A stretch of DNA of 47,841 bases from Candidatus Woesearchaeota archaeon (GTDB lineage: Archaea > Nanobdellota > Nanobdellia > Woesearchaeales > GW2011-AR9), in assembly GCA_016185725.1 (NCBI GenBank), contig JACPNA010000057.1, positions 1 to 47,841 of the forward strand, in the 5' to 3' direction. Under the pieces are notes generated by a model, which searched no databases, was not told the DNA's origin, and was given only the letters and a program-made list of their open reading frames with translations. The position numbers were made by a program, and so were the translations under genes. Shown in pieces: positions 32,743 to 40,237 of the stretch. Position 1 is the stretch's first letter; each line of letters starts with the position of its first letter.

Positions 32743-33147
32743 ATGCAAATAAAAGATATCCAACCAAACCAAGGTAACATCGAAATTACCGCTGAGGTCA
32801 CCCAAAAAGAAGTGCCTCGTACCTTCGAGAAATTTGGCAAGAAAGGTAAAGTATGCAGTGCTATTCTCAAAGACGAATCTGGCACAATTAAATTAACCCT
32901 TTGGAACGAAGATATCGACAAAATCAACCCCGGCGATACTATTAAGCTCACCAACGGCTGGTGTTCCGAATTCAAAAGCGAAAAACAATTATCTACCGGA
33001 AAATTTGGTAAGATCGAAATACTTTCATCGGGCACTCCAGTCTCTTTCGTCACCAACGACCCTACTATTCTTAACCCTCAATACAAAAACTTTGAGAAAG
33101 AAGACGACGAAGTCGAACCAATCGATGACGAAGAGTTTGTCGATTAA
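32743..33147 (+). CDS. RPA-like OB-fold single-stranded DNA-binding protein
   Basis: The 134-residue protein is one OB fold, beginning MQIKDIQPNQGNIEITAEV, continuing with SAILKDESGTIKLTLWNEDI and ending with LTNGWCSEFKSEKQLSTGKFG. These match the OB domain of archaeal replication protein A and single-stranded DNA-binding proteins. The C-terminus is an acidic tail (EDDEVEPIDDEEFVD), as in many such proteins, which usually recruits partners. The last 25 bases of the gene occur again at 33213-33237, see that entry. It follows the membrane protein gene by 15 bases. Confidence 0.75.
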   Translation: MQIKDIQPNQGNIEITAEVTQKEVPRTFEKFGKKGKVCSAILKDESGTIKLTLWNEDIDKINPGDTIKLTNGWCSEFKSEKQLSTGKFGKIEILSSGTPVSFVTNDPTILNPQYKNFEKEDDEVEPIDDEEFVD

Positions 33148-33237
33148 ATTTTAATAAGAGGGATTTTCGTAAGAAATATCCCTCCGACGTACGACTTGCA
33201 TAGTGTAACTTGCGATGACGAAGAGTTTGTCGATTAA
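33123..33237 (+). repeat. 25-bp duplication of the RPA-like gene end around a hairpin
   Basis: The 25 bases at 33123-33147 (coding for the last residues and the stop) recur exactly at 33213-33237, 90 bases on. Between them is a hairpin, 33158-33184: GAGGGAT + TTTC, loop GTAA (GNRA type), GAAA + ATCCCTC with one bulged base. This looks like insertion of a short hairpin-bearing segment with duplication of the gene's tail. No other copy was found here. Confidence 0.7.
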
Positions 33238-33254
33238 TCCCTCAAACCATAATT

Positions 33255-33284
33255 TTATATAATTCTTTAGTTTATCTATGTTTA
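33255..33284 (+). promoter_or_regulatory. TATA box before rnp2
   Basis: TTATATAA at 33255-33262 lies 30 bases before the ATG at 33285 with no purine-rich ribosome site. It likely drives the Pop5-PsmA pair as a leaderless transcript. Confidence 0.5.
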
Positions 33285-33611
33285 ATGAAACTCCCTCCCT
33301 CCTTGAAACAAAAAAAACGTTACATTGTCTTTGAAATCATCGCCAAAGATAAATTCACCCCGCTAGAAATAAATCAAGCTATCAACGAAGCTCTCCATGA
33401 CTTTCTCGGCCAATTAGGATTAGCCAAATCATCTCCCCACCTCCTTAAAGAAAAAATCATTCACCATAAATTTATCTTAAAAATCAACCATAATTGGGTT
33501 GATCAAGCCAAAACCGCTGTCATTTTAATCAAAAAGATTAAAAACACCCCCATAATTATTAAATCCATAACCACTTCTGGCACTTTAAAGAAAGCCAGTA
33601 TATATTTATAA
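33285..33611 (+). CDS. rnp2: RNase P protein component 2 (Pop5)
   Basis: The 108-residue protein begins MKLPPSLKQKKRYIVFEIIA, typical of archaeal Pop5, with LTPLEIN-like FTPLEINQAINEALHDFLGQ and the core segment later reading HHKFILKINHNWVDQAKTAV. Pop5 pairs with Rpp30 to activate the RNase P RNA that trims tRNA 5' ends. It is followed by psmA after 16 bases, the same order as in the archaeal exosome-proteasome gene block. Rpp30 is not in this window. Confidence 0.88.
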   Translation: MKLPPSLKQKKRYIVFEIIAKDKFTPLEINQAINEALHDFLGQLGLAKSSPHLLKEKIIHHKFILKINHNWVDQAKTAVILIKKIKNTPIIIKSITTSGTLKKASIYL

Positions 33612-33627
33612 AACTGAGGTGTTTAAA

Positions 33628-34359
33628 ATGAATAAAAATCCACAACAACAAATGGTCGATAAAATGGGTTACGATCGCAGCATAACCATGTTTTCGCCTG
33701 ACGGCAGATTACTGCAGGTAGAATACGCAAAAAAAACCGTAAAACAAGGTTCTACCGCCATTGGTATCGCTTGTAAAGACGGCGTCGTTTTCGTTTCTGA
33801 CAAACGCGTCACTTCTAAACTTCTCGTACCCGAAGCCATTGAGAAAATGTTTAAGATTGATGACCATATCGCCGCTAACGCTGCTGGTATTATTTCTGAC
33901 GCAAGAGTTTTAGTTGACAGAGCACAGCTAAAAGCGCAACAACATGCTGTAACTTATGACTCTAAAATTGACATTTTATCAATAGTCAAAGACATGTGTG
34001 ACTTAAAACAAATCTGTACCCAATCCGCTGGTTTAAGACCATTTGGCGTATCCCTATTAGTCGGCGGTGTTGAAGAAGATGGCACGGTTAAACTATTCTT
34101 GACTGAACCCTATGGTTTATACTTTCAATATCGTGCTGCGGTCATCGGTGAAGGCGATGTAGAAATAGACGCCATGTTGCAAAAACGCTACAAACCTAAT
34201 CTTTCCGTTGACGAAGGTCTTCGTCTCGGCTTAAGCGTTCTCAAAGAATTCTTAAAAGAAGAATTCAACTTTGAACGTGTTGACGCTGCGTATATTGACG
34301 TAAACAGTAAACGCTATACAAAATTAAGCGACGAAGAATTAAAGAAATACGTCAAATAA
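33628..34359 (+). CDS. psmA: 20S proteasome alpha subunit
   Basis: The 243-residue protein has the alpha-subunit N-terminus MNKNPQQQMVDKMGYDRSIT followed by the gate region and H0 helix, with MFSPDGRLLQVEYAKKTV. It lacks the N-terminal active Thr of beta subunits. The residues that form the pocket for ATPase HbYX tails are expected in the conserved region but cannot be confirmed by eye. I chose the ATG at 33628 with GAGGTGTTTAAA upstream over a GTG at 33619. The alpha ring caps the core and docks PAN, whose gene is at 867. Confidence 0.95.
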   Translation: MNKNPQQQMVDKMGYDRSITMFSPDGRLLQVEYAKKTVKQGSTAIGIACKDGVVFVSDKRVTSKLLVPEAIEKMFKIDDHIAANAAGIISDARVLVDRAQLKAQQHAVTYDSKIDILSIVKDMCDLKQICTQSAGLRPFGVSLLVGGVEEDGTVKLFLTEPYGLYFQYRAAVIGEGDVEIDAMLQKRYKPNLSVDEGLRLGLSVLKEFLKEEFNFERVDAAYIDVNSKRYTKLSDEELKKYVK

Positions 34360-34617
34360 TTACCGGAAAACTTTGTTTTTCTTGTTCAGAACGGTGAATT
34401 TTCATAATCTGCTTATTTTTTGCGTTATAAATTAATTTTCTACCATTTCATATAATAATTATAAATAACAATCAGGGCATATAAATTAACCAATAAGTTT
34501 TTAAAAGAATGCTACAATTTCGTATCTATCGGAGGAAAAAACTGATTTCCGTTGTATTCATTTGCGTATATTTAAGAAAATGTATACATATTCAAGGCGG
34601 AGATAAAAAAAAGAACA
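34360..34617 (+). promoter_or_regulatory. AT-rich leader region before the exosome genes
   Basis: A TATA-like CATATAAATTAA lies at 34479-34490, which would start transcription near 34509. The leader to rrp4 would be about 110 bases. It contains a small inverted pair CGGA/TCCG around 34530-34551 and a ribosome site AAGGCGGAG before 34618. In many archaea the sbds gene sits here, but none is present. Confidence 0.4.
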
Positions 34618-34625
34618 ATGAGTAA
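34509..34625 (+). CDS. Candidate 38-residue leader peptide overlapping rrp4
   Basis: An ATG frame of 38 codons (MLQFRIYRRKKLISVVFICV at the start) begins about 30 bases after the TATA box at 34479 and stops eight bases inside rrp4. Its start position matches a leaderless transcript start. It is basic and hydrophobic, without a known domain. The AT-rich leader could also host it by chance. Confidence 0.25.
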   Translation: MLQFRIYRRKKLISVVFICVYLRKCIHIQGGDKKKNNE

Positions 34626-35301
34626 CATACTAATACAAGAACGAAGTATCGTCATTCCCGGCGAAACTCTCGCAGAAGGCATGGATTATCTTCCTGGAGA
34701 TAATACCTATCGTGAAGACGATAAGATTTATTCTAAAATTTTAGGTCTTGCCAATATTTCTGGAAGAGTTATAAGAATAACTCCCTTAGGCGGTCCATAC
34801 GTTCCTAAAATAGGCGACAAAATTATTGCTAAAGTTACCGACATAACCATGTCTGGCTGGCGTGCTGAAACTAACACTGCTTACATGGCTATGTTAAACG
34901 TTAAAGATGCCACCTCTCGGTTCATAAAAAAAGAAGAAGACCTAAGTCAAATAATTGCAATTAGTGATTATATTATTGTTATGATTATCAATGTAACTTC
35001 TCAAAATTTGATTGATTTGACTATGCGCGAACCCGGTTTGCATAAGATTACTGGCGGACGGGTAATAAAAATCAATTGTCAGAAAGTACCCCGTGTAATT
35101 GGCAAACAAGCCAGTATGATTAATATGATTAAAGAAAAAACAGGATGTGAAATTACTGTTGGTCAAAATGGTTTAATTTGGATTAAAGGTACTCCTGAAG
35201 GAGAACTTAACGCCGAAAAAGCCGTAAAACTCATCGAAGAAAAATCTCATCTTGAAGGTCTTACTGATAAAGTTCAAAAATTCTTAGAGGCATTAGCTTA
35301 A
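34618..35301 (+). CDS. rrp4: Exosome RNA-binding subunit Rrp4
   Basis: The 227-residue protein has the N-terminal domain (MSNILIQERSIVIPGETLAE), a central S1 domain (about 60-130) and a C-terminal KH domain with VIGKQASMINMIKEKTGCEI. Rrp4 sits on top of the Rrp41-Rrp42 ring and guides RNA into it. It is followed by rrp41 with one base between, so the complex is made from one mRNA. The site AAGGCGGAG precedes the ATG. Confidence 0.95.
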   Translation: MSNILIQERSIVIPGETLAEGMDYLPGDNTYREDDKIYSKILGLANISGRVIRITPLGGPYVPKIGDKIIAKVTDITMSGWRAETNTAYMAMLNVKDATSRFIKKEEDLSQIIAISDYIIVMIINVTSQNLIDLTMREPGLHKITGGRVIKINCQKVPRVIGKQASMINMIKEKTGCEITVGQNGLIWIKGTPEGELNAEKAVKLIEEKSHLEGLTDKVQKFLEALA

Positions 35302-35302
35302 A

Positions 35303-36004
35303 ATGGCATATACAAAACGTGTTGACGGAAGAAAAATAGATGAATTGCGTCCTATGGACGCTAAAGTAGGAGTAATTCCTAATGCCGACGGTTCTGCTTA
35401 CTTTAAAATGGGTAACACCATTGCTTACGCTGCAGTGTACGGACCCAGAGAATTATTTCCCAAATTTTTGCAAGACCCTAAAAAAGGCGTAATTCGTTGT
35501 CATTATAGTATGATGCCCTTTTCCGGTTCTGGCGAAAGAATTCGTCCTGGTGGAAACCGCCGTTCTCAAGAAATTTCTATGGTTATGAATAATGCTTTAG
35601 AACCGGTTATCGACCTATCCGCCTTTCCTAATGCTGTAGTTGATATTTTTGTCGATTTACCGCAGACTGATGCTGGCACAAGATGTGCTGCCATCTCTGC
35701 AGTAGCTATGGCTCTTGCTCATGCCGGTATCCCCATGAAAGATATGATCAGCTCTGTTGCCATGGGCGAAGTTGACGGAACAGTCGTTGCCGATTTAAAT
35801 TATGACGAGGAATCTTATCCTGCCATCGTTTCGGATATTCCTATAGCTATGACCCATAACACCAAAGAAATTACCTTATTGCAGATGGATGGGGAAATTT
35901 CTAAACCCCAACTAATGAAAGCATTAGAGATGGCTAAACTTGCCACCGAAAAAGTGTATGCTTTGCAAAAAAAAGCCTTATTAGAAAAATTCGCCAAAGA
36001 ATAA
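35303..36004 (+). CDS. rrp41: Exosome catalytic subunit Rrp41
   Basis: The 233-residue RNase PH-type protein begins KRVDGRKIDELRPMDAKVGV and shows the phosphate/RNA site GGNRRSQEISMVMNNALEP and VADLNYDEES with the active-site Asp. In the archaeal exosome it is the catalytic subunit that degrades or adds tails to RNA with phosphate or nucleoside diphosphates. It pairs with Rrp42, encoded 12 bases downstream. Confidence 0.96.
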   Translation: MAYTKRVDGRKIDELRPMDAKVGVIPNADGSAYFKMGNTIAYAAVYGPRELFPKFLQDPKKGVIRCHYSMMPFSGSGERIRPGGNRRSQEISMVMNNALEPVIDLSAFPNAVVDIFVDLPQTDAGTRCAAISAVAMALAHAGIPMKDMISSVAMGEVDGTVVADLNYDEESYPAIVSDIPIAMTHNTKEITLLQMDGEISKPQLMKALEMAKLATEKVYALQKKALLEKFAKE

Positions 36005-36016
36005 AAGGAGATTAAA

Positions 36017-36808
36017 ATGATCGTAAACAAAGATACAATTTCTGAATTAGCTGCTCAAAATAAACGTCTTGACGGCCGCAGCTTAACCGAATATAGAAAA
36101 CCAATAAATGTTGAATTAAACATCTCTTGGACAGCAGAAGGTTCTTCTAAAGTTCAAATAGGCAACACAATTGTAATGGCCGGTGTAAAACTAAGTATTG
36201 AAAAAACGTACAATGATACCCCCAATGAAGGCGGAATTATGGTTAACGCTGAACTCTTACCCTTATCTAATCCTGATTATGAACCCGGTCCTCCTAGCAT
36301 TAAAGCTATCGAACTAGCTCGTGTTATCGATCGTGGTATTAGGGAAGCTAAAGCTGTTGACTTGAAAAAACTCTGCATAACCCCTGGAGAAAAAGCGTGG
36401 TTTGTTATTGTAGATATAATTACTATTAATGACGACGGTAATTTATTCGACGCTGCTGGTTTAGCCGCTCTTGCCGCATTAAAATCAGCATTCTATCCCA
36501 CGGTAAATAAAGAAACAGGCGCTATTGATTATAAGCATAAAACTAAAGAAAAATTACCTTTAATCAAAGAACCCCTGCCTGTAACCATCTACAAAGTTAA
36601 TAATAAATTATTAGTAGACCCCACCTTGGAAGAAGAAGGCGCTTATGATGCTCGTTTAACTGTAGCCACTGATGACGATGGAACAATTTCCGCCTTGCAA
36701 AAAGGTGGCACCGAACCATTAACCGCAGAAGAAATTTCACAGATAATTGATTTAGCCCAAGCAAAAGCTCGCTTTTTGCGTTCTGAACTGGATAAATTTT
36801 TAAAATAG
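36017..36808 (+). CDS. rrp42: Exosome structural subunit Rrp42
   Basis: The 263-residue protein is the second RNase PH fold of the ring. It begins SELAAQNKRLDGRSLTEYRK, contains GPPSIKAIELARVIDRGIRE and a long insert KTKEKLPLIKEPLPVTIYK before the final strand. Rrp42 lacks catalysis itself but completes the active site with Rrp41 and shapes RNA binding. The ATG is preceded by AAAAGGAGATTAAA. The length and order are normal. Confidence 0.95.
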   Translation: MIVNKDTISELAAQNKRLDGRSLTEYRKPINVELNISWTAEGSSKVQIGNTIVMAGVKLSIEKTYNDTPNEGGIMVNAELLPLSNPDYEPGPPSIKAIELARVIDRGIREAKAVDLKKLCITPGEKAWFVIVDIITINDDGNLFDAAGLAALAALKSAFYPTVNKETGAIDYKHKTKEKLPLIKEPLPVTIYKVNNKLLVDPTLEEEGAYDARLTVATDDDGTISALQKGGTEPLTAEEISQIIDLAQAKARFLRSELDKFLK

Positions 36809-36828
36809 AGCAATAATTATTATAAAAT

Positions 36829-37065
36829 ATGAAAAAAACAACCCTTCCAGAAACAACTGAGCCCTTAGTTTATACTAAATACGAAAAAGCTCGTATGATT
36901 GGTTCTCGTGCTTTACAATTATCTATGGGCGCTCCATTTTTAATCAAAATGGGTCCAGAAGAATTAGAGAAGATAAGATACAACACTCTTGAAATTGCTC
37001 TTCGCGAATTTAACGAAGGTGTTTTGCCTATAACTGTTAAACGCCCCGTTAGAAAAGCACAATAA
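36829..37065 (+). CDS. rpoK: DNA-directed RNA polymerase subunit K
   Basis: The 78-residue protein matches archaeal RpoK/eukaryal Rpb6/bacterial omega: LVYTKYEKARMIGSRALQLS, the core motif, is followed by GAPFLIK and ALREFNEGVLPITVKRP. The subunit helps assemble and stabilise polymerase at the largest subunit. It follows rrp42 by 20 bases with no clear site and is probably read from the same transcript. Confidence 0.94.
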   Translation: MKKTTLPETTEPLVYTKYEKARMIGSRALQLSMGAPFLIKMGPEELEKIRYNTLEIALREFNEGVLPITVKRPVRKAQ

Positions 37066-37087
37066 ATTTTTTATTTTAATCTTTTTC
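37066..37087 (+). terminator. T-rich termination signal after rpoK
   Basis: The bases after the rpoK stop form two T runs, TTTTTTA and CTTTTTC, as in archaeal T-stretch terminators without a hairpin. The DUF357 gene starts a few bases later, so termination may be partial. Confidence 0.35.
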
Positions 37088-37092
37088 ACTTT

Positions 37093-37383
37093 ATGATTAA
37101 TAAGATTACTAAAGAAAAATTAGAAAAATATTTCTCTGTTACTCAGCAAGCTTTAGATAAAGCTAAACTTGCCTTTGATGAAAAACGCCCATCGCAAGCC
37201 GAAGATTTTTTTGACATGGCTTCTCGTTACTTCCAAGACGCTCAATTTTTCTCCCAAGAAAAACACGATTATGTTACCGCCTTTGCCGCCTTAAATTATG
37301 CTCATGGTTGGCTTGACGCCGGTGCTAGGATTGGTTTGTTTAAAGTCAACGATTCTAGACTATTCACCGTAGACGACCAGTAA
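37093..37383 (+). CDS. DUF357-family helical protein
   Basis: The 96-residue, all-helical protein matches DUF357: a N-terminal helix (EKYFSVTQQALDKAKLAFDE), MASRYFQDAQFF and the signature FAALNYAHGWLDAGARIGLF. Family members occur across archaea, often near information-processing genes. The role is unknown; TPR-like binding has been suggested by its shape. Repeated AGTAAGCCTA sequences lie right after the stop (37379-37402). Confidence 0.85.
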   Translation: MINKITKEKLEKYFSVTQQALDKAKLAFDEKRPSQAEDFFDMASRYFQDAQFFSQEKHDYVTAFAALNYAHGWLDAGARIGLFKVNDSRLFTVDDQ

Positions 37384-37568
37384 GCCTACTACGAGTAAGC
37401 CTATTTTTCTTAAGAACATAGTTCTATTGTAACTACTATCAAGTTTCAAAACAACCAAAAGATTTATAAAGAACCACTGTTATAAGCTATAAATCATCAT
37501 ATTTGAAAGGGGTTCTAGTTTATTGCGATGTTTAATAATTATATCTTCAGAAGGAGGAAAAAAATAAC
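37384..37568 (+). promoter_or_regulatory. Leader and possible operator of the TrmB-like gene
   Basis: A TATA-like ATTTATAAAG lies near 37461-37470 and a strong ribosome site (AGAAGGAGG) before 37569. Between them are an inverted pair TTATA-AGC-TATAA (about 37479-37491) and AGAACC/GGTTCT (about 37469 and 37510). Either could be a regulator operator or an RNA fold; autoregulation by the TrmB-like protein is inference. Confidence 0.35.
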
Positions 37569-38369
37569 ATGATCATCCAAAAAGATTTTTTGAACCGCTT
37601 AAAAGACTTCGGTCTCAATACCTATGAAAGCAAATTATGGGTCGCTTTATTATCGCGTGGAGTTTCCACTGCCGGTGAATTATCTGACATTTCTAATGTT
37701 CCCCGTTCTCGTGCTTACGATGTTCTAGAATCCCTTGAAAAAAAAGGTTTTATTATTGTTAAAGTTGGAAAACCAATAAAATATTTAGCCGTTCCGCCAT
37801 CAGAAGTAGTTGAACGCGTTAAGAAAAAAGTTGTTGAAGAAGCAGATCAAAGACACAAAATATTATCCCAATTGAAAGACAGCGATGTTCTTGATGAACT
37901 TAACACCTTGCATACCGAAGGCGTTAAAATGATTGATCCTACCGACAAATCAGGCGCGTTCCGTGGCCGGGAAAAAGCATATGAACATATTACCACGATG
38001 ATCAAAAACGCTAAAAAAAGCGTTGTCTTAATGACCTCTAAAGAAGGCGTAGACCGTAAATATGATTTACTAAATAATCATTTCAAAAAAGCTGCCAAAA
38101 GTGGTGTTGACATCCGTATCGCTGTTCCTAATAATGCTAACAAAGAAACCATTAGCAACCTATCTAAACTCGGCAGTAAAGTCCATACAATTAAGAACAT
38201 AACCAACAACGCTCGTTTTTGCATTGTTGATGGCAAAGACCTACTGTTATTCTTAACCGACGACCAAAAAGTGCATAAAAGTTACGACTGTGCTGTTTGG
38301 GTCGAAGCTCCTCATTTTGTTGACTACTTCCAATCCTTGTTTGACAAAGAATGGAACGAAAAACAATAA
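37569..38369 (+). CDS. TrmB-family transcriptional regulator
   Basis: The 266-residue protein begins with a winged helix (LKDFGLNTYESKLWVALLSR and SNVPRSRAYDVLESLEKKGF), which is the TrmB type of archaeal sugar and metabolism regulators. After a coiled coil (about 80-110) the C-terminal part (KSVVLMTSKEGVDRKYDLLN, CIVDGKDLLLFLTDD) resembles the PLD-like effector domain of these proteins. The target operon is unknown. T-rich sequence follows the stop. Confidence 0.85.
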   Translation: MIIQKDFLNRLKDFGLNTYESKLWVALLSRGVSTAGELSDISNVPRSRAYDVLESLEKKGFIIVKVGKPIKYLAVPPSEVVERVKKKVVEEADQRHKILSQLKDSDVLDELNTLHTEGVKMIDPTDKSGAFRGREKAYEHITTMIKNAKKSVVLMTSKEGVDRKYDLLNNHFKKAAKSGVDIRIAVPNNANKETISNLSKLGSKVHTIKNITNNARFCIVDGKDLLLFLTDDQKVHKSYDCAVWVEAPHFVDYFQSLFDKEWNEKQ

Positions 38370-38395
38370 ATTTTTTTCTTTTTAATCTTTTTATT
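38370..38395 (+). terminator. T-rich termination signal after the TrmB-like gene
   Basis: TTTTTTTC, CTTTTTAA and CTTTTTATT follow the stop, a T-rich archaeal terminator without a clear hairpin. No promoter or gene follows on this strand for some distance. Confidence 0.4.
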
Positions 38396-38410
38396 CTCTA
38401 TTCTCACCTT

Positions 38411-38553
38411 GGAAGACAAAAAACCTGCCCTCATCATTTAGATTAGAAAACATCAATCTGAAAAAAGTTCAAATATTTATTCTTTCTGGACCTCATGTAT
38501 GGTCAGAATTTATAAAATTGGCTGTTCATAATTACCAAAAAAAGAAAAAGTAA
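38411..38553 (+). pseudogene. C-terminal remnant of an unknown protein
   Basis: A plus-strand frame is open to the TAA at 38551 and its last 36 codons are protein-like: LENINLKKVQIFILSGPHVW, then SEFIKLAVHNYQKKKK. There is no ATG before it and no ribosome site, so it is probably a truncated gene. It converges with the small winged-helix gene on the other strand, with one base between the stops. Confidence 0.3.
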
Positions 38554-38554
38554 A

Positions 38555-38905
38555 CTAAAAAAAACTCCCCTTAAATATTGAGCCTATCTCTGCTTTAAAC
38601 AATGTATCAATATTAATTGTTGTGATAAAGTTAATATTAAATTCTTTATTATACATCTTTTTGTAATAATTATCATTCTCTATTGCTTTAATCCCTTCAC
38701 TAGAACAATTCAAAAAATAGAATTGACCATCACTCGCTTCTTTTAATGAACTCTCTTCCAGAAGTTTATCTCTTTTTAGAAATCTTATTGCTTTTTCAAC
38801 ACGATTATGATCCCAATCAACTTTCTTTGCTAGTTCTACAGAACCAATATTCTCATTACGATATACTTGTGCTAACAAAAAAAGACCATCTTCAATGATT
38901 GCCAT
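38555..38905 (-). CDS. Small winged-helix protein
   Basis: The ATG at 38905 has a ribosome site (CAAGGTGATAAT) and gives 116 residues. The first 70 form a winged helix (LAQVYRNENIGSVELAKKVD, VEKAIRFLKRDKLLEES), the likely DNA-binding part. The C-terminus (FNINFITTINIDTLFKAEIG) has no recognised fold. It probably regulates transcription, perhaps its own; repeat copy B lies about 100 bases upstream. Confidence 0.55.
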   Translation of the reverse strand: MAIIEDGLFLLAQVYRNENIGSVELAKKVDWDHNRVEKAIRFLKRDKLLEESSLKEASDGQFYFLNCSSEGIKAIENDNYYKKMYNKEFNINFITTINIDTLFKAEIGSIFKGSFF

Positions 38906-39009
38906 ATTATCACCTTGTTTTATTTTAAAAATAATCACTATTAACCAGTTTTATTAAGATTATGAAACCAAAACTAACAATATATTAACTTAGCACCTTT
39001 TTCTAACAC

Positions 39010-39158
39010 TAAAATATGCTTTTTCCACCAGTGTGTTTCACTGGTGGCACACATCCACTAACACATAAAGTGGAAAAAGCATGGTCAGAAAACCGACCCG
39101 AGCCCGCAGGCGAGCATGCCACCAGTCTATTGACTGGTGGTGGTCGGTTTTCTTTGAC
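39010..39158 (+). repeat. Two-stem palindromic element, copy B (149 bp)
   Basis: Nearly identical to copies A and C (4 differences from each). Both modules are intact: ATGCTTTTTCCAC/GTGGAAAAAGCAT and CAGAAAACCGACC with the matching right arm GGTCGGTTTTCT. The enclosed GCCCGCAGGC and CCACCAGTC/GACTGGTGG hairpins are as in copy A. No target duplication is seen. A minus-strand gene remnant lies next to it at 39186-39284. Confidence 0.88.
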
Positions 39159-39185
39159 TAGTTCTAAATTCAAAAGTTAAAACCA

Positions 39186-39284
39186 ATTAATAATGGGACA
39201 AAAACTTCTTGGCTAAAGCCTCGACCTGAGGATAAACCTCAGGAAGCTTAACATCAAAAGTATTAACCGTGGAAGTAGAACCTG
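39186..39284 (-). pseudogene. C-terminal remnant of an unknown protein
   Basis: After a TGA the minus frame encodes 32 residues with protein-like content, STVNTFDVKLPEVYPQVEAL then AKKFLSHY and a stop at 39186. There is no start codon. It lies next to repeat copy B and may be a gene fragment left after insertion or recombination. The plus-strand frame 39269-39478 overlaps its upstream end. Confidence 0.3.
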
Positions 39285-39478
39285 ATCACAATGAAATATT
39301 ATCAATGGGATACGGTGAAAATAGTATGTCCGAACAAGTCCGTCCATCTCCTCCCGAATACAAAACGAATGTTGAATGGGGAAATACTATTATACATACT
39401 GACTTCTATGACAATCGCCAAGAAACAGAAAGTGGTCATGCTCTTCGTGTGAGACTATTTCGCATTGTATTAAATTAA
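39269..39478 (+). CDS. Possible 69-residue protein with GTG start
   Basis: A GTG frame (VEVEPDHNEILSMGYGEN at the start) runs to a TAA at 39476-39478. It is acidic and has a basic end (ALRVRLFRIVLN). No ribosome site is clear, and part of the sequence reads as protein on the opposite strand as well. No domain recognised. It may be real but is weakly supported; a remnant is also possible. Confidence 0.35.
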   Translation: MEVEPDHNEILSMGYGENSMSEQVRPSPPEYKTNVEWGNTIIHTDFYDNRQETESGHALRVRLFRIVLN

Positions 39479-39533
39479 ATAAAACCAATTTTTAACCTAC
39501 ACTTTTTTAAACTCCAATTAATTTCTTTACTAA

Positions 39534-39881
39534 ATGCCAGGATTAAAACAAGTAATTTTAGTACGGAAAGACTTGCAGATGCCTAAAGGCAAACTCGCCG
39601 CACAATGCGCTCACGCTTCTGTCGAAGCCGTTCTCAAATCTGATCAAAAAGTAGTCCAAGCATGGTCCAAACAAGGCATGCCTAAAATTGTTCTCAAAGT
39701 AGAAGACGAAAAAGAACTTCTGCAATACTACCAAAAAGCAAAAGATACTAAACTTGCCGCTTCCCTAATTATCGACGCCGGTCGTACAGTTCTCGCCCCA
39801 AATACTAAAACCTGCGTTGGCATCGGCCCAGATGACGAAAAGAAAATAGATACTATTACAAAATCATTACCTCTCCTCTAA
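39534..39881 (+). CDS. pth2: Peptidyl-tRNA hydrolase 2
   Basis: The 115-residue protein is the archaeal/eukaryal Pth2 type, which frees tRNAs from stalled peptides. It reads KQVILVRKDLQMPKGKLAAQ at the start, with AAQCAHASVEAVL, then KIVLKVEDEKELLQYYQKAK and DAGRTVLAPNTKTCVGIGPD. Length is normal. It lies directly upstream of the ribosomal protein genes, with a TATA-like stretch about 30-40 bases before the ATG. Confidence 0.95.
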   Translation: MPGLKQVILVRKDLQMPKGKLAAQCAHASVEAVLKSDQKVVQAWSKQGMPKIVLKVEDEKELLQYYQKAKDTKLAASLIIDAGRTVLAPNTKTCVGIGPDDEKKIDTITKSLPLL

Positions 39882-39893
39882 CCACCCAAAAAC

Positions 39894-39926
39894 TTTATAA
39901 ATAAGCCATCTTCTAATCTCTAAATA
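39894..39926 (+). promoter_or_regulatory. TATA box before rpl44e
   Basis: TTTATAAATA at 39894-39903 precedes the ATG at 39927 by 33 bases, with no ribosome site. A leaderless or very short-leader mRNA for L44e and S27e is expected. Confidence 0.5.
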
Positions 39927-40235
39927 ATGAAACTACCTAAAGTAATGAAACGTTTTTGCAAATATTGCAAAAAACACACTGAACAAAAAGTAGCTGCTAA
40001 CAAAAAGAAAGCGGCAAGTTCTTTAAGTCACGGTTCTAAAATTCGTGCCAGTTTACGTGGCAGAGCTCGTGGTGTAGGTAACCTTGGTCGTTATTCTAAA
40101 CCCGCCGTAACCAAATTCAAACGTTCTGGTGCAAAAAACACTAAAAAATCAGACCTTCGCTATACTTGTAACATCTGTAAAAAAACCAGTGTACAATCAC
40201 ACGGAATTCGTGCAAAACGTGTGGAGTTAGTCTAA
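39927..40235 (+). CDS. rpl44e: Ribosomal protein L44e
   Basis: The 102-residue protein has two zinc pairs: CKYCKKHTEQK near the start and YTCNICKKTSVQS near the end, around a basic middle with GRARGVGNLGRYSKP. L44e binds 23S rRNA near the E site of the large subunit. It is followed 2 bases later by S27e, the order kept in many archaea (L44e-S27e-aIF2alpha-Nop10). Confidence 0.95.
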   Translation: MKLPKVMKRFCKYCKKHTEQKVAANKKKAASSLSHGSKIRASLRGRARGVGNLGRYSKPAVTKFKRSGAKNTKKSDLRYTCNICKKTSVQSHGIRAKRVELV

Positions 40236-40237
40236 AC

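Noticed and set aside
33148-33254. Second RPA-like gene end as a real short gene
   Set aside because: The copy at 33213-33237 has no start or body; it is only a 25-base duplicate.
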